Under the pieces are notes generated by a model. It was not told the origin of the DNA. It was given only the letters and a program-made list of their open reading frames with translations, and made no database searches. A DNA stretch of 64,000 bases, taken from positions 124,001 to 188,000 of the forward strand of contig QCWI01000003.1 in the NCBI GenBank assembly GCA_003149635.1. Reading direction: 5' to 3'. This DNA is from Fluviicola sp. XM-24bin1 (GTDB taxonomy: Bacteria > Bacteroidota > Bacteroidia > Flavobacteriales_D > Crocinitomicaceae). Shown in pieces: positions 25,108 through 35,672 of this stretch. The position numbers and the translations under genes were made by a program. Position 1 is the stretch's first letter. Each line of letters opens with the position of its first letter.

Positions 25108-26895
25108 TTATTTTTTCACTACGTTGAATGTAGAAGTAGCTCCAGACTCAAATGCCACGTTGAACGTGTAAACACCAGAAGCCAAAGAAGAGATATCTAC
25201 AGTAGTTGCTCCGTTCACCAAAGTCACTGGCAATACGAATGCTACTTTTCCTGTTACATCAGCCACAGTCAATACAGCATCTCCCTCAGCGTTCAAACTA
25301 ACTTTTACTTTGTCGTTAGCTGGGTTAGGGAATGCAGTTCCACCCAATGTGTTCTCTTCCAAACCAAGCTCAGCTGGATCGAAGATGTTCAACGCCATTG
25401 ATGGAGCAGATACTCCAGCCCATCCAGCAGCGTACCACTCACCGTCTACGTGTACTGGTGAAGGTGGCTGACGGAAGATTCCTTGGTTACCGTCGTAGTT
25501 AATTGTGTTATCGTATCCGAATGAAACAGTAGTAGACTCAAACGTTTGGATACAGAACAAGTAACGTACAGCATCTTGCAATTGGAATTGTGTCTGGAAA
25601 GGAACGAATACTGGCTGCTCAACTTCGTTATCAGAAGCTGGGTAGTGAGTTCCGAAAGACAACAAGTTCAAGTTCTGGAATGCATCGTTAGTCGTTGGAT
25701 CGAATGTGTAGTTTGGATCATCCAAATCTACCCAACCGTCATCCCACTGGTATGCATTAACGAAGATCTCAGCACCGGCCAAAACTTCACCTGCAGCAGT
25801 GTCAACGTGAGGAACAATCCACATACCGTCAGTTGCCATAGTCGAAGCGTTGTCTTCTTGAACCATGAAACAAGACTGGTACTCAGTAGTTGAGTTACTT
25901 GGGTATGAGTTAGCCAATGGCTCTCCAGCAACGGTCAAGTTAGACAATGACAATACGTTGTCTTGAATAGAGAATGTAGAAGACAATACGTTATCGAAGT
26001 CAGAATCATCTGTTCCTCCGAAATCCATTGTGTATGTCAATGTGTACAATCCGTTATCGTACATTCCAACACCACCTTCAGTCCAAGCTGGGAATTCAAG
26101 TGGGTTACCTGCGAAGATAGAAGCCGTATCTCCAGCCAACATGTTCTGGATGTTTACAGTCTCTGTGTAGTAGTTTCCGTTTGGTCCGTCGATAGTTGCG
26201 ATCACGTTAACAGAAGCCTGATCGTTAGTACCGAAGTTGTACATCTGGATACCTGGAGTGAATCCATCAAACTGACGGGAGTTAGCACCACCGTAAGGAG
26301 AAACAATCATTTCACCGTTGTTAGCACCGATATCGTTAGCAAATGCACCTACTTTGTTTCCTAAGAACATTACAACTGGCCCGTTAGCCATTTCTTGTAC
26401 CAACAACTGTCCAGTAACGCTAGAAACGAATACACAAGGGATAGTTACGTTTACACCTTCAGCACCACCACCCATGTTGATTACTTCATCTTCACGGTTA
26501 ACGATGATTGCAGCAACTGCTCCAGCGTTTTGCGCTTGCAATGCTTTGTATCCGAACTCACAAGTGTTACGGTAGATTACCGCGATTTTACCTGTAAGGT
26601 CATTGTAAACACCTGGTCCCGGAGGTCCTGTTGGTGAGCCAGCACATGCTTCAGCTCCAAGTGGGTTACCTTGTGGGTTTGTTCCTGGTGTACCATCGTC
26701 GATGATCATCAACGTGTCCTCAACGAAAGTTCCGGCAACGTTGAAATCTGGTGTAGACCAGTCAGTTCCGGGCTCCGCCCATGAGAATTCGTAGTTTCCT
26801 TGAATCGCAGCTGGAGAGACACCTGCACACACAACCTGTGCGTTAACAGCGTACCCACTCGCAATTACTGCGATCGAGAGTAAGAGTTTTTTCAT
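25108..26895 (-). CDS. T9SS-exported PA-domain protein, paralogue 1
   Basis: 595 residues. Signal peptide (MKKLLLSIAVIASGYAVNAQ), protease-associated (PA) domain (about 85-180: LTGKIAVIYRNTCEFGYKALQ, NAGAVAAIIVNRED), a CARDB/Ig-like beta region (about 225-320), a second beta region with conserved Trp/Asp (AYQWDDGWVDLDDPNY, about 330-490), and a T9SS type A sorting domain (AFPNPANDKVKVSLN to FNVVKK). PA domains usually cap proteases or bind sugars, yet I find no peptidase motif. It is secreted across the outer membrane and probably cell-surface bound. It is the most diverged of three tandem copies: it lacks the ANCGQWPGETDDGTWG segment of the other two. Confidence 0.9.
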   Translation of the reverse strand: MKKLLLSIAVIASGYAVNAQVVCAGVSPAAIQGNYEFSWAEPGTDWSTPDFNVAGTFVEDTLMIIDDGTPGTNPQGNPLGAEACAGSPTGPPGPGVYNDLTGKIAVIYRNTCEFGYKALQAQNAGAVAAIIVNREDEVINMGGGAEGVNVTIPCVFVSSVTGQLLVQEMANGPVVMFLGNKVGAFANDIGANNGEMIVSPYGGANSRQFDGFTPGIQMYNFGTNDQASVNVIATIDGPNGNYYTETVNIQNMLAGDTASIFAGNPLEFPAWTEGGVGMYDNGLYTLTYTMDFGGTDDSDFDNVLSSTFSIQDNVLSLSNLTVAGEPLANSYPSNSTTEYQSCFMVQEDNASTMATDGMWIVPHVDTAAGEVLAGAEIFVNAYQWDDGWVDLDDPNYTFDPTTNDAFQNLNLLSFGTHYPASDNEVEQPVFVPFQTQFQLQDAVRYLFCIQTFESTTVSFGYDNTINYDGNQGIFRQPPSPVHVDGEWYAAGWAGVSAPSMALNIFDPAELGLEENTLGGTAFPNPANDKVKVSLNAEGDAVLTVADVTGKVAFVLPVTLVNGATTVDISSLASGVYTFNVAFESGATSTFNVVKK

Positions 26896-26944
26896 AAGAT
26901 TAAAATTTTAGACGTCGCTAATTTAACGTAAAAATATTGTTAAC

Positions 26945-26976
26945 ACAAAAAAAGGAGACCCTCAAGCCCCCTTATT
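26945..26976 (-). terminator. Terminator after PA-domain paralogue 2
   Basis: Minus strand AAGGGG pairs with CTCCTT (one G-T pair), followed by seven T. It separates paralogues 2 and 1. Confidence 0.65.
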
Positions 26977-26997
26977 TATAGATATTTCCGTGGATTT

Positions 26998-28791
26998 TTA
27001 CTTCTTCACAATACTGAACTGTGCAGAATGTCCATTTTCATCTGTCAAATTAAGTACGTAAGCACCTGCTGCGAAATTAGAAATATTCAAGTCAACTTGA
27101 CCGTTAACTACTACAACTGCTTCGTTGAAAATCACTTTTCCAGTGATGTCTGTTACTTGCAATTGCGCGTCTCCTGAAGTGTTCACAGAAATCGTTACGC
27201 GATCCTCTGCTGGGTTCGGGAAGGCATTTCCTTGAAGCGCATTCTCTTCACCCAATCCAACGTTTGTTTGGTGCAATACCATTGAAGCAGCAGAAACGCC
27301 TGCCCATCCCGCTGTGTACCATTCACCGTCAACGTGTACCGGAGAAACTGGCTGTGCAAGAATGCTATAGTTCGCTCCGTAATCCAATGAGTTGTCATAT
27401 CCGAATGAAATTGTTGCGGATTCAAACGTTTGAATACAGAACAAGTAACGTACGTTCGCTTGCAATGTCACTGGAGTTTGGAAAGGAACCCATGCCGGCT
27501 GATCTACATCATTGTCAGATGCTGGGTAGTGCGTTCCAAATGACAACAAGTTCAAGTTTTGGTATGCGTCATTCGTTGTAGGATCGAACGTGTAGTTTGG
27601 ATCGTTCAAATCAACCCATCCATCGTCCCACTGGTAGGCGTTTACGAAGATTTCCGCTCCTGCCAATTGGTTGACAGAAGTATCGGTGTGCGGTGTGATG
27701 TACACTCCGTCGATCAATCCGTTCGCGTTTGCTTCTTGCAACATCATACACGATTGGTATTCTGTAGTTGAATTGCTCGGGTAGCTGTTAGAGATTCCTT
27801 GGTTGTTTGCTCCTGCGCGTGCCAAAGAGATCCACTGATCTGTGATTTTGAATTCAGCTGTGTAAACGTTATCAAAAGGGAAGTCATCTGTACCACCTGT
27901 TGAAACGGTGTATGTCAATGTGTAGTCTCCTAAATCGTAAGCTGTTTCTGACCAAGCCGAGAACTCAGTAGTATTTCCAGCGAATACAAATCCAGTGTCT
28001 CCTGAGTTCAAAGGCAATGGAATTGTTTCATCGTAGTAGTTCCCGTTCGGCCCATCGATTGTAGCCTGAACAGAAGCGTTAGGCAAATCGTTAACACCGT
28101 AGTTGTACACTTGAATTCCTGGTGTAAATCCATCGTACATAGATGCAATGGCAGTCGCGAATGGAGAAATCATGAACTCTCCTTTTACCGCTCCAGCATC
28201 GTTGTTGAAGGCTCCCAATTTGTTTCCGATGAACATGGTAACAGGCCCGTTGGCCATCTCAGCAACCAACAATGAACCGTCCAAATCAGACACCATTACC
28301 GCTGGGATGTTACAATCAACTCCCAATGGCCCGTTAAGTGGGTCTGTATTTCCCAACATTCCGATTGCCCCTGGCTCACGGTTTACGATGATCACACCGA
28401 TTGCTCCCGCTTGTTGCGCATGGTACACTTTTGCTGAGAACCAACACGTGTTACGGTAAACAACCGCGATTTTCCCAGTAAGGTCGTTGATTACGGAATC
28501 ACATGCTTCTTGAGACATTGGGTTCCCTTGTGGGTTGGTTCCTGGGGTTCCGTCTTCTGCCAACATCAATTCTCCTTGAATGAAGTCTCCGGCATTGTTG
28601 AAGTTCAAACCTCCGTTCCATGTTCCCCATGTTCCGTCGTCGGTTTCACCCGGCCATTGACCACAATTGGCCTGAACCGTGTACTCGTAATTTCCCTGGA
28701 TAGCTGCTGGGGAAATTCCCGAAACAACAACCTGAGCATTTACGGCAAATCCAACCGCAAGTGCGGCCAGTGATAGTATAAGTTTTTTCAT
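26998..28791 (-). CDS. T9SS-exported PA-domain protein, paralogue 2
   Basis: 597 residues with the same layout as its neighbours: signal peptide (ending VNAQ), an insertion ANCGQWPGETDDGTWG near residue 40, PA domain (GKIAVVYRNTCWFSAKVYHA, AIGVIIVNREPG), Ig-like region (ATIDGPNGNYYDETIP), AYQWDDGWVDLNDPNY region and a T9SS sorting domain (AFPNPAEDRVTISVN to FSIVKK). It has its own terminator, so each copy may be transcribed separately. Function unknown; cell-surface or extracellular. Confidence 0.9.
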   Translation of the reverse strand: MKKLILSLAALAVGFAVNAQVVVSGISPAAIQGNYEYTVQANCGQWPGETDDGTWGTWNGGLNFNNAGDFIQGELMLAEDGTPGTNPQGNPMSQEACDSVINDLTGKIAVVYRNTCWFSAKVYHAQQAGAIGVIIVNREPGAIGMLGNTDPLNGPLGVDCNIPAVMVSDLDGSLLVAEMANGPVTMFIGNKLGAFNNDAGAVKGEFMISPFATAIASMYDGFTPGIQVYNYGVNDLPNASVQATIDGPNGNYYDETIPLPLNSGDTGFVFAGNTTEFSAWSETAYDLGDYTLTYTVSTGGTDDFPFDNVYTAEFKITDQWISLARAGANNQGISNSYPSNSTTEYQSCMMLQEANANGLIDGVYITPHTDTSVNQLAGAEIFVNAYQWDDGWVDLNDPNYTFDPTTNDAYQNLNLLSFGTHYPASDNDVDQPAWVPFQTPVTLQANVRYLFCIQTFESATISFGYDNSLDYGANYSILAQPVSPVHVDGEWYTAGWAGVSAASMVLHQTNVGLGEENALQGNAFPNPAEDRVTISVNTSGDAQLQVTDITGKVIFNEAVVVVNGQVDLNISNFAAGAYVLNLTDENGHSAQFSIVKK

Positions 28792-28835
28792 AATGCGTAA
28801 TTATGGTTTCGGCTAATGTATGAAATGTAGCGGAA

Positions 28836-28866
28836 ACAAAAAAGGGAGAACCGAAGCCCTCCCTTT
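28836..28866 (-). terminator. Terminator after PA-domain paralogue 3
   Basis: Minus strand AAAGGGAG pairs perfectly with CTCCCTTT, with a T-run after it. Confidence 0.88.
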
Positions 28867-28885
28867 GAATACCAAGTTGTTATCG

Positions 28886-30679
28886 TTATTTCTTCACCAC
28901 GCTGAAAGTTCCAGTTTGACCTTCTGCTGTAGTAACGTTGATTACGTAAACTCCTGCATCGAATCCTGCGATGTTTACAGTAGCGTGTCCACTCTCCAAA
29001 GTAACTGGAGCGTTGAATACTACTTTTCCTGTAACGTCAACGATTTCAATGTTTGCATCTCCTGAAGCGTTCACAGAAACAGTTACCTGCTCTGTAGCTG
29101 GGTTAGGGTATGCAGTTCCTTGCAACGAGTTTGGATCATCCAATCCAGCGTACGTTTGTGTCAATGCCATTGAAGGAGCCGAAGAACCGTTCCATCCTGC
29201 TACGTACCAAGTTCCGTCAGTGTTTACTGGTGAAACTGGCTGAGCAAAGATGCTGTAGTTCGCTCCGTAATCCAATGCGTTGTCGTATCCGAAAGATACT
29301 ACGTCCGGAGAGAATGTCTGAGCACAGAACAAGTAACGTACGTTGTCCTGAAGTGTAATTGCTGTTTGGAATTGAACCCATGATGGCTGATCAACATCGT
29401 TGTCAGATGCTGGGTAGTAAGTTCCGAAAGTCAACAAGTTCAAGTTGTTGAACGCGTTTGTTGTAGTTGCTGCGAAATCGTAGTTTGGATCGTTCAAATC
29501 AACCCAGCCATCGTCCCACTGGTAAGCGTTCACGAAGATTTCTTGTCCTGCGTAAACGTTCACTGAAGTATCAGCGTGACCTACGATCCACATACCGTTA
29601 ACAAGCATTGCGCCCATGTTTGGCTCCTGAACCATCCAACAAGATTGGTATTCAGTAGTTGCATTACTTGGGTAGTTGCTGTACACTGGTGTTTGCTGAC
29701 CTGGAGACACTGGCCCTTCGATACGTGAAGCAGACAATACGTCATCGTAGATAGAGAATTCTGCCACGTACGTGTTATCGAATGGGAAGTCGTCTGGCCC
29801 TCCAGCGTCCAGTGTGTATGTCAATGTGTAATCACCATTGTCGTACGCTGTTTCTGTCCAAGCTGGGAAATCCGTCGTATTCCCTGGGAAGTAGAATGCT
29901 GTATCTCCAGAGTTAATATTTGTTGGAATTGTTTCCGAGTAGTAATTTCCGTTCGGCCCGTCGATTGACGCAGTAATAGATGCGTTTGGCAAATCCTGAG
30001 TACCGTAGTTGTACGCTTGGATTCCAGGCGTAAATCCGTCGAATACCTGAGAGTTGTTTCCTCCGTAAGGTGAAATAAGGAATTCTCCTTTTACAGCACC
30101 GAAATCTGTTGGGAACGCCCCAATTTTGTTTCCGATGAACATTTCAACTGGTCCGTTTGCCATTTCAGCGATCAAGTTTCCACCGTCAATGTTAGAGATG
30201 AATACCGCTGGAATTGTTACTTGGATTCCTTCAACGTTGTCACCCAACATCCCTAGCAATGCATCCTCACGGTTTACGATAATTGCTGCAACCGCACCAG
30301 CATTCTGAGCGTTCAACAATTTTGTAGTAAAGTTACATGAGTTACGGTAGATTACCGCGATGAAGCTCGTTAGGTCGTTGATGATAGAATCACACCCTTC
30401 CTGAGAAATTGGGTTCCCTTGTGGGTTTGTTCCTGGTGTTCCATCTTCAACCAATCTCAATGTATCCTGAATAAATGTTCCGGCTACGTTGAAATCAAGG
30501 TTGTTGATTACACCCCATGTTCCATCGTCAGTTTCTCCTGGCCACGCACCACAGTTGGCTTGTGTCGAATAATCATAATTTCCCTGAATAGCCGCTGGGC
30601 TAACTCCAGCAACAACCACTTGGCCGTAAACCGTAAAACCAGCAACTACCGTTACAAGCGAGAGTAGAAGTTTTTTCAT
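28886..30679 (-). CDS. T9SS-exported PA-domain protein, paralogue 3
   Basis: 597 residues, closest to paralogue 2: signal peptide (LVTVVAGFTVYGQ), ANCGAWPGETDDGTWG, PA domain (FIAVIYRNSCNFTTKLLNA, AVAAIIVNREDA), Ig-like region, AYQWDDGWVDLNDPNY, and T9SS sorting domain (AYPNPATEQVTVSVN to FSVVKK). The three genes also share long nucleotide stretches, showing recent tandem duplication. The role is unknown; absence of a catalytic domain suggests a binding or structural surface protein. Confidence 0.9.
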   Translation of the reverse strand: MKKLLLSLVTVVAGFTVYGQVVVAGVSPAAIQGNYDYSTQANCGAWPGETDDGTWGVINNLDFNVAGTFIQDTLRLVEDGTPGTNPQGNPISQEGCDSIINDLTSFIAVIYRNSCNFTTKLLNAQNAGAVAAIIVNREDALLGMLGDNVEGIQVTIPAVFISNIDGGNLIAEMANGPVEMFIGNKIGAFPTDFGAVKGEFLISPYGGNNSQVFDGFTPGIQAYNYGTQDLPNASITASIDGPNGNYYSETIPTNINSGDTAFYFPGNTTDFPAWTETAYDNGDYTLTYTLDAGGPDDFPFDNTYVAEFSIYDDVLSASRIEGPVSPGQQTPVYSNYPSNATTEYQSCWMVQEPNMGAMLVNGMWIVGHADTSVNVYAGQEIFVNAYQWDDGWVDLNDPNYDFAATTTNAFNNLNLLTFGTYYPASDNDVDQPSWVQFQTAITLQDNVRYLFCAQTFSPDVVSFGYDNALDYGANYSIFAQPVSPVNTDGTWYVAGWNGSSAPSMALTQTYAGLDDPNSLQGTAYPNPATEQVTVSVNASGDANIEIVDVTGKVVFNAPVTLESGHATVNIAGFDAGVYVINVTTAEGQTGTFSVVKK

Positions 30680-30775
30680 AAGTACTAATTTTTAGATGTT
30701 CTGTACCGTAAAAGTACGAAGGTTTGCACTATAAGGTTGGGCTTGCGGGCATTTTATTAACGTTTTGAATGTTAA

Positions 30776-32665
30776 TTATTGGTTGATTTTGGTGAACCGT
30801 TCCATGATTCCTTCGAACTGAATGAGATACTGCCCCTGTGAAAGCTTACTGACTTCGAGCACCATTTCGTGTTTATGAGACGAAGCTTCTACCAAATTCG
30901 TTACATCACTACCCATCATGTCGAATACTTTGAACTCCCCGTTATTGTTGAGGTGCAATTCATTTTGACAAGGGTTGGGATACAGGTTTAAGTTACTGCC
31001 GATGGTGGCACTTTTGATGTCTGAGTAATGACGTGTTCCATCAACATCGACTTGACAAAGGCGGTAATAATTCCATCCTCTAACAGGTGATGCGTCCGTG
31101 AAAGAATAATATAGCAAGTACTCAGAATTCATTTGCCCCGGAATTTGTGTCAAGGTTTTCCAGTTATCAAGATCTGTAGAGCGTTGCAACAGAAAATAAT
31201 CGTTTCGATATTCAGAGGCCGTGGCCCAAGAAATATCAACGGTGCTTCCGTTTGGTTGTACGTCGAACGTTATTAGTGTGATGGGAAGCGGAATCAAATT
31301 ACAAGGGGCTCCTGTTTCATCTCCCCAAATCAAATTAACGAAGTTCGGTACATCGATATAAGGATTTCGGTTGCCCTGAATGGCATGTACGGCGTTGTTT
31401 CGATCGATTTCTTTTTGACTCACAGGATCATTTGCGTGCCATTGCAACAACACGTCAATCAACCATGTTTCATATCCTAAGAACGGATCTCCACTCATAG
31501 CGCAATCGCCGCGAGCGTTGATGGTTTCCCAGGCGGCCATCTGATGCTGATAGCGCGTAGCAATGTAGAACATGGCGCGTGCATAATCGCCTTTGTATTC
31601 GTCGATGGGTTCAAAGTAGCTCATGGAAGCACAAGGGTAGGCTCCGTTCGTACCGATGAGGAATCCGTTGGATCCTGTAGTGGACGCTGTAGTTACCTCA
31701 CCCGGAGGATAATTGCTTTTTGCTGAGTTTAACGATCGATCTGAAGGGAACAAGTGATGGAGATCCACATTGATGGTGTCAGATAATGCTGTGCCACCGC
31801 CCCACCAAGAACGCGGGAATGTGTGTTCTCGGTTGTAGCATTGTCCTTCGCCTCCTGGGCACGAACCGTTATCGCGATTGTTGCAATGATCAAACTCAAA
31901 CTCTCCGGTAGCATTCGGAATATCGGTGAACATATCCCAGACTATGGTTTGTGTTCCGGCGTCATTTAAGCGGGTGTCTGTATGATGATACGCGTCCCAT
32001 ACATCGTAAAGCGAAGAGCTTGTATATCGGATGAGGTCGGGCGTGTCTTTAATTCGCTGATACAATTCCGTTTTTAATGCGGCACAGTTCAATGAACCAG
32101 TTCCGGTATAGTATTCCGCTTCGATATGGACATTATCGATGGTGTAATCCTTCGATGTTCCAGACAAACCGGTATATTTGAAAGCGAAATAGACATTCGT
32201 TCCTAAAATAGCGCTTACATCAATGGCTGGGTGTCGTTGAAGAATGCTTGGGTGACAAGAAATGTTGTCGATATCAAGAATGACCAAGGGTAAACTCGTC
32301 CATGTGGCAGCGTTAACGTCTCCTACCGTTCCTCCACCGGTATAGTCGGTAGAGTAGAGCAATTCCATGAGTGCGCCGGAGAAATTATCCAGATAATCGA
32401 AAAAGAAATATTCACCGCTCTGCGCGTCCATGTTAATGGCTGGAGAAATGAGCCAGTCCAAATCATCCGTTCCACCGAAGCCGTTGATTTCCATGGCGCC
32501 TCCGACGTTGGCCCAAACATCTGTAGCGTCGGTAACGTCTACGGCCGTCCATCCGCCGAAACCGGCGTTGAAATCTTCACTATAGACAGTGGTTTGAGCG
32601 TTACTGAAAAGCGCACAGAATAACAGCGTGCAAAGCACGAGTGCGCAGTGGATTTTGGAGAGCAT
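30776..32665 (-). CDS. Secreted endonuclease I family nuclease with T9SS tail
   Basis: 629 residues. Signal peptide (about 1-23), an N-terminal cleaved-adhesin/jelly-roll domain (about 28-165: DFNAGFGGWTAVDV, DDLDWLISPAI), the endonuclease I core (about 172-440) with CYNREHTFPRSWWGG and DLHHLFPSDRSLNSAKSNYP carrying the beta-beta-alpha-metal His and Asn residues, a fibronectin-like segment (ITFDVQPNGSTVDISW) and a T9SS sorting domain (LYPNPCQNELHLNN onwards). It probably degrades extracellular DNA or RNA for nutrition. Transcribed alone. Confidence 0.92.
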   Translation of the reverse strand: MLSKIHCALVLCTLLFCALFSNAQTTVYSEDFNAGFGGWTAVDVTDATDVWANVGGAMEINGFGGTDDLDWLISPAINMDAQSGEYFFFDYLDNFSGALMELLYSTDYTGGGTVGDVNAATWTSLPLVILDIDNISCHPSILQRHPAIDVSAILGTNVYFAFKYTGLSGTSKDYTIDNVHIEAEYYTGTGSLNCAALKTELYQRIKDTPDLIRYTSSSLYDVWDAYHHTDTRLNDAGTQTIVWDMFTDIPNATGEFEFDHCNNRDNGSCPGGEGQCYNREHTFPRSWWGGGTALSDTINVDLHHLFPSDRSLNSAKSNYPPGEVTTASTTGSNGFLIGTNGAYPCASMSYFEPIDEYKGDYARAMFYIATRYQHQMAAWETINARGDCAMSGDPFLGYETWLIDVLLQWHANDPVSQKEIDRNNAVHAIQGNRNPYIDVPNFVNLIWGDETGAPCNLIPLPITLITFDVQPNGSTVDISWATASEYRNDYFLLQRSTDLDNWKTLTQIPGQMNSEYLLYYSFTDASPVRGWNYYRLCQVDVDGTRHYSDIKSATIGSNLNLYPNPCQNELHLNNNGEFKVFDMMGSDVTNLVEASSHKHEMVLEVSKLSQGQYLIQFEGIMERFTKINQ

Positions 32666-32830
32666 ATAGTTTGGTTTGATTACTCAATAATAACCAAAAC
32701 TGAGATCAATTCCAAGAAGTTAGATGCTCGGAGGTGCCTGTAAACACTGGGTTTTTAGCGATAAAACGGTTTAGATTTAGTGTTGCGCGAAACTGAGAAA
32801 AATGAAAAAGGAAAGGTCTGGAAACAAGAA

Positions 32831-32850
32831 GAGCCCCCTCGCGGGAGCTC
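32831..32850 (-). terminator. Hairpin downstream of sdhB
   Basis: GAGC-CCC and GGG-GCTC pair around TCGC with a mismatch; on the minus strand a weak T-rich tract follows. Likely end of the sdhCAB transcript. Confidence 0.55.
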
Positions 32851-32875
32851 ATCCTGACTATTTCGGTACTTTCAA

Positions 32876-33628
32876 TTATTCTCCAGTAACCGATGCCTTT
32901 AAATATTCTCTGTTCATGCGAGCGATATTCTCCAAAGAGATTTCTTTTGGACATTCCACCGAACATGCACCAGTGTTTGTACAGTTTCCGAATCCTTCTT
33001 TGTCCATTTGCTCCACCATGTTTAATACACGTCGTTTCGCTTCTACTTTACCTTGTGGTAATAGAGCGAACTGAGATACCTTAGCTGATACGAAAAGCAT
33101 CGCAGAGGCATTTTTACAAGCCGCTACACACGCTCCACAACCAATACATGTTGCTGCATCAAATGCTTTGTCGGCGTCTGCCTTTGGAATTGGAATTGCG
33201 TTTGCATCTTGCGTATTTCCGGATGTCCCTACAGAAACGAATCCACCAGCGTGCTGGATGCGATCAAAAGCAGAACGATCTACCACCAAATCCTTGATTA
33301 CCGGGAATCCTTTTGCTCTCCATGGCTCAATGTAGATAGTATCTCCATCGTTGAAGCTACGCATGTGCAACTGACATGTGGTAATTGCGCGGTCTGGTCC
33401 ATGCGGCTGACCGTTGATGTGCATAGAACACATTCCACAAATTCCCTCGCGACAATCGTGATCAAATGCGATCGGCTCCTCTTTTCCTTCTGCAATGATT
33501 TGCTCATTCAAAACGTCCATCATCTCCAAGAAGGACATGTGTTCCGAAACATTATCCAAGGAATATGTTTTGATTCCTCCTTTATCGTTAGCGTTCTTTT
33601 GACGCCAGATTTTCAATGTTAATTTCAT
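32876..33628 (-). CDS. sdhB: Succinate dehydrogenase/fumarate reductase iron-sulfur subunit
   Basis: 250 residues passing electrons from the flavoprotein to the quinone site. The [2Fe-2S] ligands lie in CREGICGMC with a distal Cys in AITTC; the [4Fe-4S] and [3Fe-4S] clusters use [14 protein letters not shown] and [15 protein letters not shown]. The order sdhC-sdhA-sdhB on the minus strand with small gaps (7 and 21 bp) shows one operon. The sequence type matches the Bacteroidetes b-type complex II that works with menaquinone. Confidence 0.95.
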   Translation of the reverse strand: MKLTLKIWRQKNANDKGGIKTYSLDNVSEHMSFLEMMDVLNEQIIAEGKEEPIAFDHDCREGICGMCSMHINGQPHGPDRAITTCQLHMRSFNDGDTIYIEPWRAKGFPVIKDLVVDRSAFDRIQHAGGFVSVGTSGNTQDANAIPIPKADADKAFDAATCIGCGACVAACKNASAMLFVSAKVSQFALLPQGKVEAKRRVLNMVEQMDKEGFGNCTNTGACSVECPKEISLENIARMNREYLKASVTGE

Positions 33629-33635
33629 CTCGTTC

Positions 33636-35651
33636 TTATTTGTATGAGCGTTGTTTCAACTCAATATCGTTAAACGTTAATTCTTCTTTGTGGAGTTTCG
33701 CTGCTCCTGGATCTCCTGTCCATTCCCAAGCTGCTACGTACGCGAAGTTTTTGTCATCACGTTTCGCTTCTCCTTTCTGTGGCCCGTCTTCCTCAGCAGA
33801 TTCTTCACGGAAGTGACCTCCGCAAGACTCTGTTCTGTGCAAAGCATCGTTTGCGAACAACTCACCCAATTCGATGAAGTCTGCCACACGACACGCTTTT
33901 TCCAGCTCTGGGTTCAACTCGTCCATTCCTCCTGGAACGAATACGTCTTTGTAGAACTCCTCACGAATTTGCTTGATTTCAGCGATTGCTTCTTTCAATC
34001 CAGTTTCGTTACGCGACATTCCAACTTTGTCCCACATCACCTTTCCAAGACGACGGTGGAAGTGATCTACTGATTTCGATCCTTTGTTGTTGATAAAGCT
34101 TTCCAGACGTTGTTTTACGTCGTTTTCAGCCTCTTCGAATTCAGATGTTTCTGTAGAAATCGGCCCAGTACGGATGTCATCCGATAAGTAATCACCGATT
34201 GTGTACGGAAGTACGAAGTATCCGTCCGCCAATCCTTGCATCAATGCCGAAGCTCCCAAACGGTTAGCACCGTGATCTGAGAAGTTCGCCTCACCAGCTG
34301 CGTAACATCCAGGGATGGTTGTCATCAAGTTGTAATCAACCCAAACACCACCCATTGTGTAGTGAACCGCTGGATAAATTTTCATTGGCGTTTTATACGG
34401 ATTGTCATCTGTAATCTTCTGATACATCTGGAACAAGTTTCCGTATTTCGCTTCAATAACTCCTTCTCCTAGCTCACGGATACGATCTTCAGAAGCATTG
34501 TACTCTCCTTCCACAGTAGCCTTCTCTTTCCCGTAACGCATAATTGCAGATGCGAAATCTAGATAAACAGCTTCACCGGTATCGTTTACACCGAACCCAG
34601 CATCACAACGCTCTTTCGCAGCACGTGAAGCGACGTCACGAGGCACAAGGTTACCGAATGCAGGGTAACGACGTTCCAAGTAGTAATCACGCTCGTCTTC
34701 GGAAAGATCGGTTGGCTTCTTCGTTCCTTTGCGAATTGCTTCTACATCTTCCATGTTCTTCGGAACCCAAATTCGACCATCATTACGTAATGACTCTGAC
34801 ATCAACGTCAATTTCGATTGGTAATCTCCTGAACGTGGAATACATGTTGGGTGAATTTGCGTGTAACAAGGGTTTGCGAAGTATGCTCCTTTTTTGTGTA
34901 CACGCCATGCAGCTGTCACATTGGATCCCATCGCGTTGGTAGAAAGGAAGAAAACGTTTCCGTATCCTCCGGAAGCGATAACAACAGCGTGCGCTGAATG
35001 ACGCTCCAACTCTCCCGTAACCAAATTACGAGCGATGATACCACGTGCTTTACCGTCCACTTTTACTAATTCAAGCATTTCGTGGCGGTTGTACATCTTG
35101 ATCTTTCCTTTACCGATCTGGCGGTTCATTGCAGAGTACGCACCTAGTAACAATTGTTGTCCGGTTTGACCTTTTGCATAGAACGTACGAGAGACCAATA
35201 CTCCACCAAAGGAACGGTTGTCCAAAAGTCCACCGTATTCACGAGCGAATGGAACTCCTTGAGCCACACATTGGTCGATAATGTTTGCGGAAACTTCTGC
35301 CAAACGATATACGTTCGCTTCACGAGATCGGTAATCTCCACCTTTTACGGTATCGTAGAACAAACGGTAAATCGAGTCACCGTCGTTCTGATAATTCTTT
35401 GCTGCGTTGATCCCCCCTTGTGCTGCAATGGAGTGCGCACGACGTGGTGAATCCTGAAAACAAAATGCTTTTACGTTGTATCCCATTTCGGCAAGAGAAG
35501 CGGAAGCAGAACCTCCGGCCAATCCTGTACCAACTACGATCACGTCGATCAAACGTTTGTTGGCTGGGTTTACCAGGTTGATTTTGTTTTTATGATTTGT
35601 CCATTTGTCCTTAATTGGACCTTCTGGAATTTTTGCATCTAATACTGACAT
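33636..35651 (-). CDS. sdhA: Succinate dehydrogenase/fumarate reductase flavoprotein subunit
   Basis: 671 residues. FAD-binding [20 protein letters not shown] at about 34, the FAD-linking His in [14 protein letters not shown], active-site regions HPTCIPRSG and [20 protein letters not shown], and the C-terminal HFREES. Catalyses succinate/fumarate interconversion on the cytoplasmic face. Longer than the E. coli SdhA (588), as is normal for this complex II type. Confidence 0.96.
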   Translation of the reverse strand: MSVLDAKIPEGPIKDKWTNHKNKINLVNPANKRLIDVIVVGTGLAGGSASASLAEMGYNVKAFCFQDSPRRAHSIAAQGGINAAKNYQNDGDSIYRLFYDTVKGGDYRSREANVYRLAEVSANIIDQCVAQGVPFAREYGGLLDNRSFGGVLVSRTFYAKGQTGQQLLLGAYSAMNRQIGKGKIKMYNRHEMLELVKVDGKARGIIARNLVTGELERHSAHAVVIASGGYGNVFFLSTNAMGSNVTAAWRVHKKGAYFANPCYTQIHPTCIPRSGDYQSKLTLMSESLRNDGRIWVPKNMEDVEAIRKGTKKPTDLSEDERDYYLERRYPAFGNLVPRDVASRAAKERCDAGFGVNDTGEAVYLDFASAIMRYGKEKATVEGEYNASEDRIRELGEGVIEAKYGNLFQMYQKITDDNPYKTPMKIYPAVHYTMGGVWVDYNLMTTIPGCYAAGEANFSDHGANRLGASALMQGLADGYFVLPYTIGDYLSDDIRTGPISTETSEFEEAENDVKQRLESFINNKGSKSVDHFHRRLGKVMWDKVGMSRNETGLKEAIAEIKQIREEFYKDVFVPGGMDELNPELEKACRVADFIELGELFANDALHRTESCGGHFREESAEEDGPQKGEAKRDDKNFAYVAAWEWTGDPGAAKLHKEELTFNDIELKQRSYK

Positions 35652-35672
35652 ATTCTCGAGTATTTCTAAGTT

